DNA from: CAZHOV01 sp964534315
GTDB taxonomy: Bacteria; Bacteroidota; Bacteroidia; Chitinophagales; Saprospiraceae
Direction: 5' to 3'
NCBI GenBank assembly: GCA_964534315.1
Contig: CAZHOV010000029.1
Location: 1-40,982, forward strand
DNA: 40,982 nt
Shown here: piece after piece, positions 24,010 to 34,087 of the stretch
Layout of the letters: every line of letters begins with the position of its first letter
Position numbering within the stretch: the first letter of the stretch is position 1
Position numbers and translations under genes: made by a program
Notes under the pieces: generated by a model
The model's input: the letters and a program-made list of their open reading frames with translations, nothing else
What the model was told of the DNA's origin: nothing
The model's database searches: none

Positions 24010-24204
24010 ATGCCTAAAAAAAAGCCTAAAAAAGGAAAACCCGAAGTTCATGACGAATTAAAAGGTTTCGATATTAAAATAAATGAGTTCGGAGAAATAA
24101 TTTCCAACCGGAATGTCGATGATATCAATAGATTTTTGAATGAAAATGTAGAAGATAAAAAACTAAAAGATAGAGAAGATACAAAAGAAGAGGAGGAGGA
24201 ATAA
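24010..24204 (+). CDS. Small charged protein downstream of gltX
   Basis: A 64-residue protein of no recognised family. It begins with a Lys/Pro-rich segment (MPKKKPKKGKPE), has a central IKINEFGEIISNRNVDDINRFLNENV that looks like a short beta-hairpin plus helix, and ends in a Lys/Glu-rich tail with a terminal run of Glu. There is no signal peptide or membrane segment. The 33-bp distance to gltX and the even codon use make it likely to be a real gene in the gltX transcript. Function unknown. Confidence 0.6.
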   Translation: MPKKKPKKGKPEVHDELKGFDIKINEFGEIISNRNVDDINRFLNENVEDKKLKDREDTKEEEEE

Positions 24205-24410
24205 CTTATTCTTCCTCACTCCAAAACCGATTTTTACGACCTACTACCCACCTACAATGAATCGACTGGCGTCACCTATCCAACCTTGGCATAGATATTG
24301 TAACTTGTATCCCTGTTTATATAGTAATTCCTCTTAATACGAAACTGGCCGTTATTTTTTCACCTGCTTTTTTTAAGCTACTTTTTTTCACGAAACGAAA
24401 CTATTCGGGA

Positions 24411-27400
24411 ATGCAAAACTGGCTACACTCAACCAATTCAATACAATTCTTTTTACTCTGGACCTGCTTTCTATTTGCGGCTCACACCACTCAAGCCCAA
24501 ATAAAGTTTAATTACCTCGGCCCGGATACGATCTTCGTAGATTCTTCCTGCACGGGCGTCCTCGATTGGGGCCATCCCGCCAACCCTGTAGTAACCTGCA
24601 CGCTTTCCGGATGCGCCGTCACCTCTGTCCAATTCGGTATCGATGACGGCTGGAATATTGGCGACACTATCCCGCTGGGAACTACAGTATCAATTAATTA
24701 CCAGGTTATGACCAACACCGGCTTGGAACTAGACACTACCGTCAATATCTTTTTTGGCGATTCCATCCCCCCTACATTCGATAGCCTGACCTTACCCCAA
24801 AGCATTTCCGTCAACTGCTTTTCAGATATTCCCCCGCCTCCTCAACTTTCTACGATTACAGCCACAGACCCCTGCTCAAGTATCGGCTCCCCGACTGCTC
24901 CGTTGACCATCACTTATGAAGGCCCCTCACCCATTCCGGATACCTGCGCCGGCGGAACATTTACCCGCACCTGGCAGGCAACCGACCATATGGGAAATGC
25001 AACGATCTACGAACAATTTATTACCATCGAAGGGGATACCCTTGCCCCTACGTTCACCGTATTGCCTGCCGTTTTGCAGGAATCCTGCGAGACTGCTGAC
25101 TATAATAACTGGATCAATACCCAACGCTCCAATATACAAGTAACCGACGATGGCTGCGGTCCGGTGACACTTACCGATAATGCCCCAACTTCTTTCGATG
25201 AAAGCTGCGACACCGTCTTCGTGACCTTTACTGCTAGTGACAATTGTAATAATCTAACCGAGGTAACTGTAGCCTACATTGTCATCGACGACACCCCTCC
25301 CGCAATTACCCCTCCCTCTCAAACCGACGTCACCTTGTATTGTATCAATGCTGCCAACGACCCCATCAATTTGATTCAATCCTGGGGTGATAGCTCTTTA
25401 ATGGCTGCTGACAATTGCAACGCTGTGAGCTGGACGAATAATTTTTCGGGATTGTCCGGAGGCTGTAGCCCACTTACCGGCAGCCAAACAGTTACTTATT
25501 TTGCCCAAGACGAGTGCGGTAATGTCGACAGTATCAGCATCGATTTCACCGTGCTGGACACAACGCCCCCTAATTTACTTCAACCAGCAACTAATATGCA
25601 GGCAGCCTGTGATACTGCCGGATATGAAGCCATCCTAATCAGTTGGCTCGATTCACTTGGAGGCGGTCAGGCTCAAGATTACTGCACACCTGCAGACAGC
25701 TTGATCACACGTATAAAATCCAATGGAATCCCTATTACCTCCGGAGCTATCATTGATTCATTAAACAAACAACTCTTCGAATCCTGTATAGCCTCGATCG
25801 ACATTGAATTTGAATTTGAAGATCTTTGTGGAAATTCCAATGCTACAGTAGCTACGTTCACGGTTACAGATATTACTGACCCCATCTGGGACAACCTTCC
25901 CTCCGACCTTATCATTCAGTGTGACCAACATATTGATGCCGACAGCATTATTAATGATTGGCTTGCCAATAATGGAGGAGGTACCGCTTTTGACTACTGT
26001 AGTAACGTCCGGATTACCAATAATTATAATACACTGATCGCTGGTTGTGGCTCCACGGGTAGTACTTTTGTTACGTTTACAGCAAGAGACTCCTGCGGGA
26101 ATACCGCGCCTCAAACTGTTGAACTTAGCATTGTCGATACCATTCCACCACAATTTATAAAACAACCCTCTGATACCATTATCGAATGCTCCCCGCAAAC
26201 CATTACCGCTTTAAACAACTGGATCGACCAATACGGAGGAGCTGCGGCAGAAGACGGCTGTGATGATGTCTCTTGGGATTCCTTTAGCTTTATCACTTCC
26301 GATTCCGTTACCGGCAATAACATCACCTTCGGAAACTACGCCAATTATCCATCCCCCAATTCGGATTGTAATTGGTTTGCAGAAGTCACCTTTTTTGTGG
26401 AGGATGAGTGTGGAAATACTGATTCCATTGAAGCAACCTTTACCGTGTCAGATATTACTCCGCCGGTCATCTCGGCAATCGCCGATACCATTACCCTTAA
26501 TTGTGGAGAAACCTATCAATCTATTCAGCCTGATTTTTCGGATAATTGCGTAGACAGCCTCATAGTAACCTACTCTGAAAATACCTTTTCAGCCGACTGC
26601 CCCTACAAAGCAATTATCGAACGAACCTGGACAGCAACCGATAGTTGCGGCAACATGACTACCCGCAACCAGTATGTTAAATTCATTGACACTAGCTCCC
26701 CTCAACTAATTGGCGTTCCTTCAGATACGCTCGTAAGTTGCGACCAAATTCCTACAACACCCATTATAGGGGTATCGATAATAGCGCAAGATAACTGCGA
26801 CAGCGAAGTGGCTATCAGCTTTTCTGAAACGAACACCCAAGGCAATAATCCGGAAAATTGTGGATTTTACAACTATTTCATCACCCGCATCTGGACGGCC
26901 ACCGACAGTTGTGGCAATGAACAATCTGCCGTACAAATAATTGAGGTCAGGGATACCACTGCACCCACCTTCACTTTACCTCCGGATATTACCATCAACT
27001 GCCAGGATGTTACCAATATGGGAATACAAGGATTCCCTTCTGCTCTATCAGATAATTGTGATATTAGCCCAGATTCCAGTTTTCAAGATATTATCAATGC
27101 AGGCTCCTGCACCTATTCCTACAGTATTTCCCGAACCTGGAAAGTTGAAGATGCCTGTGGTAATTTCTCCACAGGCACGCAACTGATCACTGTTCAGGAT
27201 ACTGCCGCTCCGGTATTGAACGTAGCCCCTTCAGATGCGATCATCAGCTGTACTTCAGATGCAGAAGCAGAGATGGCCTTCCAAACCTGGCTTACTTCGA
27301 ACGGAGGCGCCAATGCCATTGACAATTGCGGACTAATTACCTGGTTTGCTGCCGTCCCCGGCTCCTATGATTTAGCTGACCCAGGCACCTTCCCGGGGAC

Positions 27401-30400
27401 TCCTGTCCTAAATTTACCACCGGCAAATTGTCCAACCGATTCCGCCGGGATATACCGATCGGCACATGTGGATTTTGTAGCTTATGATGAATGTTTTAAT
27501 GCGATCAGAACATCTGCTTCGTTTCAAGTCATCGATAATTCTCCCCCGGTTATCGTTGAGTGCCCCGAAGATGTCACCCTCCAAAGTGAAGCCGATATTT
27601 GCGGAGCTACTTATACTATTATCCCTCCTCTGTTTATGGAAGACTGCGCCAATAATTCTATGATTATCGGTCCTCCTATGGCAGGGCTAGAACAAAACCT
27701 GCCTATCACTTCTGCTATACAGGGTGATATTCAAACGCCGGTAAACCCCGTGACCATCAACTTTGGTCCCGTCCCCACATCTCCTACCATCGCTACGGAT
27801 TCAGCAGTACTGGTTATCGAACTAAACTTGGTAGACGGCGAAGGAAACACAGAGTTTTTTGAGATCTTTGGAGAGAATGGCGTACTACTTGGGCAAACCA
27901 ATGCAACCGACCAACAATGCGGACAATCAACTACCCAGATCACCATCAGCCCTGCCCAGATCAACAACTGGTCTAATGACGGAATGATCACTATCACACT
28001 GAATCCGAATATTCCATTTGGACTCCCCGGATCATTTGCAATCAATGATATTTGCCCGGCAGGCCCGCCTACGGGTGGCGGCAGTTCCGTAACCGGAAGC
28101 CTCTCCTACCCTGCCGATCAACCAACAAATATCCGGTTTGAATATCAGGTTAACGGACAGCCCAAAGTACTGGTAGACCCCGTTGCTCCAGTTGATATTA
28201 CGCTTGAAGTGGGCGAAAACGATCTTACCTACTTTTATTCAGACTGCGCAGGAAACGCCACTTCTTGCTCTAATATGGTTACCGTTGAAGATACTCAACC
28301 TCCCCAAATCATCTGCCCAGATAATATTACAGTCGGTGTTGACCCCAACCAGGATTGTACCCAGGGTGTTGAGGTCATCCTTCCAAGTCCGGTAGAGACT
28401 TCAGATAATTGCGGCTTTGAGGACTCCTTTGCTCAACTCCAACCCACCTTACCACAAGACGCCTTCATAACCTTCAGCTACGAACCCAATTATCTGGATT
28501 TTGTAGCAGATGATAAATCTTTTACCTTCACCAACACCTCTTCCAATGCTTCCGGAAACGTTGTCCAACTGACGATTACCAGCCAGGGAGATGTAGAAAA
28601 TGCTGAAGAGTTTTTCACGATTCTCGGTGAAGACGGCACCTTGATCGGCACTACAGAATCCGGTCAACCAAACGTAACCATTACACCCGGAATATGCGAC
28701 ACCACAGTAGTGCCTTCTCAGAACGTAGCCGTTTTCAACATCCCCACCAATCTTTACAACGACTGGGCTTCAGACGGCGAAGTGACGATTTCAGCAGTTT
28801 CCAATACTACGTTTACGCTTCCTCCGCCCGGGATTATAGGAGACGGTATCAATCCTTATTGCGCCTTTTTCCCTCCGGACACCCTCAATGGTCTTAGCGA
28901 CGGAGTGAGTACGATAACTGCCGAGATTTTTTACGAGCAGGTTACCCCATTCTACTTTGTAGAAGGAGCGACTAATATTCCGCTTACCCCCATGCCTGTA
29001 CCGAGTTTAATGCCGGTAGATACCTTCAATTTTGGTACTTCTACAGTCTTTTATATTATCGAAGATCAGTACGGAAACAACGACACCTGCTCCTTCGATG
29101 TGGACGTTATTGACGATACGCCACCGGTAGCTATTTGTCAACCTCATATTATTTTTATCAACCCTTCCGGATTTGATGATTATATTCTTCAACCCTCCGA
29201 AATTGATGGCGGGAGCTTTGACAATTGTGGTATCGATAGCTTTTTCGTTTCCATTGACACCTTCGAATGTCAGCAGGCAGGCACGACCGTTCCGGTTACC
29301 TTAACAGTAACCGATGAAGCAGGAAACAGCCACTCCTGCGTTTCGCTGGTAAAAGTGGAATCGCTGCCCCCTATGCCTACCTACAATGTAGGACTCTGCG
29401 GCAGCGATACCTTGCAGCTGATGGCTAACCCGCCCGCCACTTCCGCACCCAATGATAACTTCTATACCTTTAATTGGACAGGACCTCCGCCGTTTTCATC
29501 GACCCAAAGGAATCCGGTTATCCCTAATGCGTCTCCAATTAATTCAGGTACTTATTCCGTCACTGTTACAGGAATAAACGGCTGCACCTCCTCCGAAACC
29601 GTTGAAGTAGTCGTCAATGCACAACCCAATGCTCCTTCTATTTCGGCTAGTGCTCAACAAGCTTGTCTGGGCGATACTATTCAACTGCAGGTTCAAAGTT
29701 ATACCGGAAATAACGTTACTTACTATTGGTATCTGGGTACCGCGCCGGGAGGCGTATTAGTCGATTCTACCACCACTCCTTCCATTAGTATTTCCCCTAA
29801 TCAGGAAGGTAACTACTCCTATTATGCAGAAGTGCTCGTAGACGGATGCCGGTCGAATACATCACCAACTATTCAGATCCAATTGACCGAACCCATTGTG
29901 GCTTCTACGACCAATGATCCGGTCATCCAGGTTTGCGAGGGAGACACGGTAGCACTGGGTACCTCCATCAGCGGACCCGGCATTACTTATTCCTGGACCG
30001 GGCCCGACGGATACGATTTCAGTACACAATTCCCGCCGGTCTTGAATAATATTTCAATGCCAAAAGCAGGCACCTATATACTGATTATCAATAAAAACGG
30101 CTGCCCTTCCGAACCCGTTTTCACGGAAGTTATTGTCGATAATACGCCGGACCAACCTGTAATCAATTACTCCGGACCTACTTGCGAAGGAACTTCCTTT
30201 ACGCTGACCGCAAATGTAACCAATGGTGATGTCTACACCTGGCAGCAACCCAATTTTGTTAACCAGACCACTACCGAACCGTTCCTCCTGGTTAATAATG
30301 CAACGACAGCTATGAATGGAAACTGGACATTGGAAATCAGCGAAGGAAATTGCACCTCTCCGCCTTCAGCCCCGCTAAATGTTTCGATAGAAGCTGCTTT

Positions 30401-33023
30401 TCAGGCCCAAGCCCAAAATAACGGCCCCGTCTGTGAAGGGGATGAAGTAAGCCTGGAAGCTACCTTCGTACCCAACGCTACCTATCAATGGAGTGGCCCC
30501 GATACTTTCAGCTCGCTCAATCCGACTCCAGTAGTCAACAATCCTCAAATGGGGAATTACACAGTGGTCATTACTTCTCCAAACGGATGTATAGATTCTG
30601 CCGCTACCTTTGTCGAAACATTGAACGCCCCTGAAATTACGGCAGTCAGCAATACGGCAACACCTTGCGTTTCCGGAAATACCGATATCCTGCTGGTCGC
30701 TACCGTTTTCCCACCAGACAATGGCACTTATACCTACGAATGGACAGGTCCCGATTCCTACAACTCTACCCTGCCCCAGGCCGTCATTTCAAATGCCACC
30801 TCCAATGACAATGGTCCCTACAACCTGATCGTCACCGATACTTTTGGCTGTTCCTCTATAGAAACGACTACTGACGTTGATGTTATAAATACGCCGGTAA
30901 CGCCCGTGCTTTCACCTGTAGGACCTATATCCCTCTGTGAAGGCGAAACATTTGCCTTAAGCACAAATGGCTATACAGGACAAGTTATTTATATCTGGAA
31001 TACGCCGCTGGGAACAGATACCACAAGTATTCCTTCTTACACGATCAACCAGGTGCAGGCCATTCACGCAGGCACCTACTCGGTATTCGTTAGCAGGGAA
31101 GGATGCGAATCCAATTTTTCGGGAGAAACAACCTTACAGGTGACCCCGAAACCACAGACTCCTATGGCTATGGCAGAAGATTTTCTGCTTTGCGCCGGAG
31201 ATACCATTAAGTTATCTACAGACTTTATTCCAAATGCAATTTATGAGTGGATTGGCCCATCTCCCTTCTCACCATCCAATGTCCATAACCCGGTCATCTC
31301 GCCGGCACAAACCATCAATGAAGGAGAATACCAGGTGAGAACGATCATCAATGGGTGTGCGTCTGATTTTTCCCCTCCCATTACGGTATTGGTAAAAGAA
31401 AACCCCGCCGCTCCCACAGTTGCGAACAATGGACCAATCTGCCTCGATGACCCTGATGCGGAGATTATATTATCGATCATCAATGGGACAAGTGTGCCGG
31501 GAGCCTCTTATTCCTGGTTTGATGCCGATACCGATCAGCAAATCGGAAGTTCTTCTCCTGCACAAAGCCTGATCATTGACGACCTTTCGGGTTTTACGGA
31601 AGGAGTATATGATTTTTACCTGATCGCCACCAAAGAGACCGGTTGTTCTTCATCACCCTCTAATGTAACGACAGTAGCGTTAAATGCTGTTCCCGATATT
31701 GAGGCTTTTGCCGGTAATGATCTGGTACAATGCGAAGGCAGCACCATCACGCTCAATGCCAATCCACCGGATATCGGCACCGGCAACTGGATGCAGATCA
31801 GCGGGCCGCTGACTACTATTAATACGCCAAATCAAGCGATTACCACCATTGGGAATTTACAGCTAGGCCAAGTTTATCAGTATAGCTGGACCCTCTCCAA
31901 CGGGGCTTGTCTGGCCTATGATGCCGATACAGTACAGGTGCAGATCGACACGGATGCGGAGACAGCTGAAGCGGGCAACCCCATCAGTCTTTGCAATGAC
32001 ACTTTTGCCACCCTTAATGCCATCCCCTCTTTTACGGGAGCGACCACGACCTGGACCCAGCCTCAAGGGCAAAATGCGATCATCGAAGAACCTGATAACC
32101 CCAATACGACAGTGAGTAACCTCAGTATCAATCAGACTTACACTTTTACTTACACGCTTTCCAATGAAGGGTGCGGTGTCTTTTCTTCTGATCAGGTAGT
32201 GATACAAGTATTCCAGGCTTCATCGGATATCGCCTTTGCAGGTGCCGACGGGGTAACCTGCGGAGCCGATCAATTTGAACTCGATGCACAGGAAGAAACC
32301 ATCGGCACTGGCTTCTGGTCAGCAGTAAATCCGGAAGCGGAAGTTCTGGATCCTGAGGACCCACAATCGCTGGTCTTAGGGCTATTGCCTGGAGAAAACC
32401 AGTTTGTTTGGACGATCGGCAACGAGGGCTGCGGTAACTTTTCCAGAGATACCGTCAACGTTTTTTACGAACCTCTTCCCCTCGCCGCCGATGATATCAT
32501 TGAAGTCCCCTTCGCCAAACCAGCTTCCTTCTTCGTCTTGGAAAATGACCAGCTTTTTAGTGAAGACTATACCATAAATATTGCCACTACTCCTCAACAC
32601 GGAACTGTTGAATTCGGCCAGGATGCCTTTTTCAGATTCACACCAGATCCCACTTATTCGGGATTAGATCAATTCATTTATGAAGTGTGTAGTAAAAGCT
32701 GCCCGGACAACTGCGATCAGGCAACTGTAAGGTTAGAAATTGGTAATAATCTTACTTGTGATATTCCTTCCATAATCACCCCAAATAACGATGGAATAAA
32801 TGATGCCTTTGTCGTTGCCTGTTTCTCTACAGACAGGTACCCTCAAAATTCAGTCTCCATCTTTAATCAATGGGGAGATGAAATCTTTAGAGCTTCGCCT
32901 TACCAAAATGATTGGGAAGGAACCTATAATGGCAATCCGCTGCCGGTTGGCACCTATTATTATATTGTAGAATTTGGTAATGGAGAAACTCCTCAAGCCG
33001 GGTTTTTGATGATAGAAAAATGA
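24411..33023 (+). CDS. Giant T9SS-secreted adhesin with HYR-like and Ig-like repeats
   Basis: A 2870-residue cell-surface protein. A signal peptide covers 1-30 (ending TTQA). From about 115 to 1640 there are roughly 13 HYR-like modules of about 100 residues, each opening with a D-[TSI]-x-[PA]-P signature and carrying Cys in (A)xDxCGN. From about 1655 to 2420 there are about nine Ig-like modules (CEGD...L, YxWxGP, G.Y.V.....GC). Three PKD-like modules follow (AGNDLVQCEG near 2433, AGADGVTCG near 2610), then a Big_9/cadherin-like module (about 2691-2775). The final ~86 residues (IITPNNDGINDAF...FNQWGDEIF...YYYIVEF) are the gliding-motility-associated type B C-terminal sorting domain. It is exported by the type IX system and probably mediates adhesion or gliding, like SprB. 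The downstream PorP/SprF gene overlaps or is 68 bp away, matching the known need of type B substrates for an SprF-like partner. Confidence 0.95.
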   Translation: MQNWLHSTNSIQFFLLWTCFLFAAHTTQAQIKFNYLGPDTIFVDSSCTGVLDWGHPANPVVTCTLSGCAVTSVQFGIDDGWNIGDTIPLGTTVSINYQVMTNTGLELDTTVNIFFGDSIPPTFDSLTLPQSISVNCFSDIPPPPQLSTITATDPCSSIGSPTAPLTITYEGPSPIPDTCAGGTFTRTWQATDHMGNATIYEQFITIEGDTLAPTFTVLPAVLQESCETADYNNWINTQRSNIQVTDDGCGPVTLTDNAPTSFDESCDTVFVTFTASDNCNNLTEVTVAYIVIDDTPPAITPPSQTDVTLYCINAANDPINLIQSWGDSSLMAADNCNAVSWTNNFSGLSGGCSPLTGSQTVTYFAQDECGNVDSISIDFTVLDTTPPNLLQPATNMQAACDTAGYEAILISWLDSLGGGQAQDYCTPADSLITRIKSNGIPITSGAIIDSLNKQLFESCIASIDIEFEFEDLCGNSNATVATFTVTDITDPIWDNLPSDLIIQCDQHIDADSIINDWLANNGGGTAFDYCSNVRITNNYNTLIAGCGSTGSTFVTFTARDSCGNTAPQTVELSIVDTIPPQFIKQPSDTIIECSPQTITALNNWIDQYGGAAAEDGCDDVSWDSFSFITSDSVTGNNITFGNYANYPSPNSDCNWFAEVTFFVEDECGNTDSIEATFTVSDITPPVISAIADTITLNCGETYQSIQPDFSDNCVDSLIVTYSENTFSADCPYKAIIERTWTATDSCGNMTTRNQYVKFIDTSSPQLIGVPSDTLVSCDQIPTTPIIGVSIIAQDNCDSEVAISFSETNTQGNNPENCGFYNYFITRIWTATDSCGNEQSAVQIIEVRDTTAPTFTLPPDITINCQDVTNMGIQGFPSALSDNCDISPDSSFQDIINAGSCTYSYSISRTWKVEDACGNFSTGTQLITVQDTAAPVLNVAPSDAIISCTSDAEAEMAFQTWLTSNGGANAIDNCGLITWFAAVPGSYDLADPGTFPGTPVLNLPPANCPTDSAGIYRSAHVDFVAYDECFNAIRTSASFQVIDNSPPVIVECPEDVTLQSEADICGATYTIIPPLFMEDCANNSMIIGPPMAGLEQNLPITSAIQGDIQTPVNPVTINFGPVPTSPTIATDSAVLVIELNLVDGEGNTEFFEIFGENGVLLGQTNATDQQCGQSTTQITISPAQINNWSNDGMITITLNPNIPFGLPGSFAINDICPAGPPTGGGSSVTGSLSYPADQPTNIRFEYQVNGQPKVLVDPVAPVDITLEVGENDLTYFYSDCAGNATSCSNMVTVEDTQPPQIICPDNITVGVDPNQDCTQGVEVILPSPVETSDNCGFEDSFAQLQPTLPQDAFITFSYEPNYLDFVADDKSFTFTNTSSNASGNVVQLTITSQGDVENAEEFFTILGEDGTLIGTTESGQPNVTITPGICDTTVVPSQNVAVFNIPTNLYNDWASDGEVTISAVSNTTFTLPPPGIIGDGINPYCAFFPPDTLNGLSDGVSTITAEIFYEQVTPFYFVEGATNIPLTPMPVPSLMPVDTFNFGTSTVFYIIEDQYGNNDTCSFDVDVIDDTPPVAICQPHIIFINPSGFDDYILQPSEIDGGSFDNCGIDSFFVSIDTFECQQAGTTVPVTLTVTDEAGNSHSCVSLVKVESLPPMPTYNVGLCGSDTLQLMANPPATSAPNDNFYTFNWTGPPPFSSTQRNPVIPNASPINSGTYSVTVTGINGCTSSETVEVVVNAQPNAPSISASAQQACLGDTIQLQVQSYTGNNVTYYWYLGTAPGGVLVDSTTTPSISISPNQEGNYSYYAEVLVDGCRSNTSPTIQIQLTEPIVASTTNDPVIQVCEGDTVALGTSISGPGITYSWTGPDGYDFSTQFPPVLNNISMPKAGTYILIINKNGCPSEPVFTEVIVDNTPDQPVINYSGPTCEGTSFTLTANVTNGDVYTWQQPNFVNQTTTEPFLLVNNATTAMNGNWTLEISEGNCTSPPSAPLNVSIEAAFQAQAQNNGPVCEGDEVSLEATFVPNATYQWSGPDTFSSLNPTPVVNNPQMGNYTVVITSPNGCIDSAATFVETLNAPEITAVSNTATPCVSGNTDILLVATVFPPDNGTYTYEWTGPDSYNSTLPQAVISNATSNDNGPYNLIVTDTFGCSSIETTTDVDVINTPVTPVLSPVGPISLCEGETFALSTNGYTGQVIYIWNTPLGTDTTSIPSYTINQVQAIHAGTYSVFVSREGCESNFSGETTLQVTPKPQTPMAMAEDFLLCAGDTIKLSTDFIPNAIYEWIGPSPFSPSNVHNPVISPAQTINEGEYQVRTIINGCASDFSPPITVLVKENPAAPTVANNGPICLDDPDAEIILSIINGTSVPGASYSWFDADTDQQIGSSSPAQSLIIDDLSGFTEGVYDFYLIATKETGCSSSPSNVTTVALNAVPDIEAFAGNDLVQCEGSTITLNANPPDIGTGNWMQISGPLTTINTPNQAITTIGNLQLGQVYQYSWTLSNGACLAYDADTVQVQIDTDAETAEAGNPISLCNDTFATLNAIPSFTGATTTWTQPQGQNAIIEEPDNPNTTVSNLSINQTYTFTYTLSNEGCGVFSSDQVVIQVFQASSDIAFAGADGVTCGADQFELDAQEETIGTGFWSAVNPEAEVLDPEDPQSLVLGLLPGENQFVWTIGNEGCGNFSRDTVNVFYEPLPLAADDIIEVPFAKPASFFVLENDQLFSEDYTINIATTPQHGTVEFGQDAFFRFTPDPTYSGLDQFIYEVCSKSCPDNCDQATVRLEIGNNLTCDIPSIITPNNDGINDAFVVACFSTDRYPQNSVSIFNQWGDEIFRASPYQNDWEGTYNGNPLPVGTYYYIVEFGNGETPQAGFLMIEK

Positions 33024-33091
33024 TCGGGACTGTACTTTTATTTAAAAAACGCTTAATTTACAACTTATTAGAAATGCGACCAAAACCGTAT

Positions 33092-34048
33092 ATGATCAAA
33101 CACTTTACAACGCTACTTTTTTTCTTCATTGGTTTTACCACGCTGCTTGCGCAGCAAGACCAGCAATACACCCAGTTTATGTTTTATAAATTAGGGTACA
33201 ATCCTGCGTATGCCGGTAGTAACGAATCAGCTTGTATCACAGCCCTCCACCGAAGCCAATGGCTGGGACTAGAGGGAGCTCCCGAAACGCAGGTGCTCAC
33301 CTTTAATATGCCTTTGTTATATAACAGAATTGGTATCGGCATGAACCTGACCCGCAATGTCATCGGCATTACGGAAAGGTATACGCTAGACGGCGCCTAC
33401 TCCTACCGCATCCCCATGGGAAGAGGACGTCTCGGAATAGGGCTGCAGGCGTCAATCCGGCATTTAAGCGTCGATTACAGCGACGAACGACTAACCGCGA
33501 CTCAGGGAGTGAGTGCTGATGGAGCGATCCCTGCGGGCAGACAAACCCGGTATGTTCCTAATTTTGGATTCGGGATCTACTACAATTCACCGTCCTTTTT
33601 TCTGGGAGTATCCCTGCCGAGGTTACTGGAAAACAGCATTGACTTTAACGAGACTGGAGAAGTTTTTTCTGAAGAGGTCCGACACTTTTATCTGATGGGG
33701 GGCGTACTGATCCCGCTGGGAGAAATCGTAGCGCTCCAACCTCAGGTACTGTTAAAATACGCAATGAATACGCCCTTTGATGCTGAAGGAAATTTAAGTT
33801 TGATCTTTTTGGAAAAATATGCCGTAGGCGTTACCTACCGGGTAGGCGGTTCGTCAGAAATAGGAGCAGGCGCTTCAGCAGACCTCATGCTCAGCGCCCA
33901 TATTACCAAACAGATCATGGTTGGCGCAGCTTATGATGTTGTTTTATCGGAATTACGGGATTATAATAGCGGAAGTATTGAGGCAATCCTCCGGTTTTGT
34001 TTCAATCAACCGGAAGGAAAAGAAATTGTCAATCCCCGCTTTTTCTAA
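33092..34048 (+). CDS. PorP/SprF family type IX secretion system membrane protein
   Basis: An outer-membrane beta-barrel of the PorP/SprF family. From the ATG at 33092 it has a clean signal peptide (MIKHFTTLLFFFIGFTTLLAQ), followed by the family start QDQQYTQFMFYKLGYNPAYAGS and SQWLGLEGAPETQVLTFN. The open frame extends upstream to an ATG at 33020 that overlaps the adhesin stop (ATGA), with another ATG at 33074; the 33092 start is preferred because it places the signal peptide at the N-terminus, about 320 residues in total. In Flavobacterium, SprF is needed for export or attachment of SprB, whose type B C-terminal domain is like that of the gene before it. It is therefore very likely the dedicated partner of the giant adhesin. 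Confidence 0.92.
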   Translation: MIKHFTTLLFFFIGFTTLLAQQDQQYTQFMFYKLGYNPAYAGSNESACITALHRSQWLGLEGAPETQVLTFNMPLLYNRIGIGMNLTRNVIGITERYTLDGAYSYRIPMGRGRLGIGLQASIRHLSVDYSDERLTATQGVSADGAIPAGRQTRYVPNFGFGIYYNSPSFFLGVSLPRLLENSIDFNETGEVFSEEVRHFYLMGGVLIPLGEIVALQPQVLLKYAMNTPFDAEGNLSLIFLEKYAVGVTYRVGGSSEIGAGASADLMLSAHITKQIMVGAAYDVVLSELRDYNSGSIEAILRFCFNQPEGKEIVNPRFF

Positions 34049-34087
34049 TCAAAGTCACGACGTGCATAATCTTAAATCTAATTTTTT

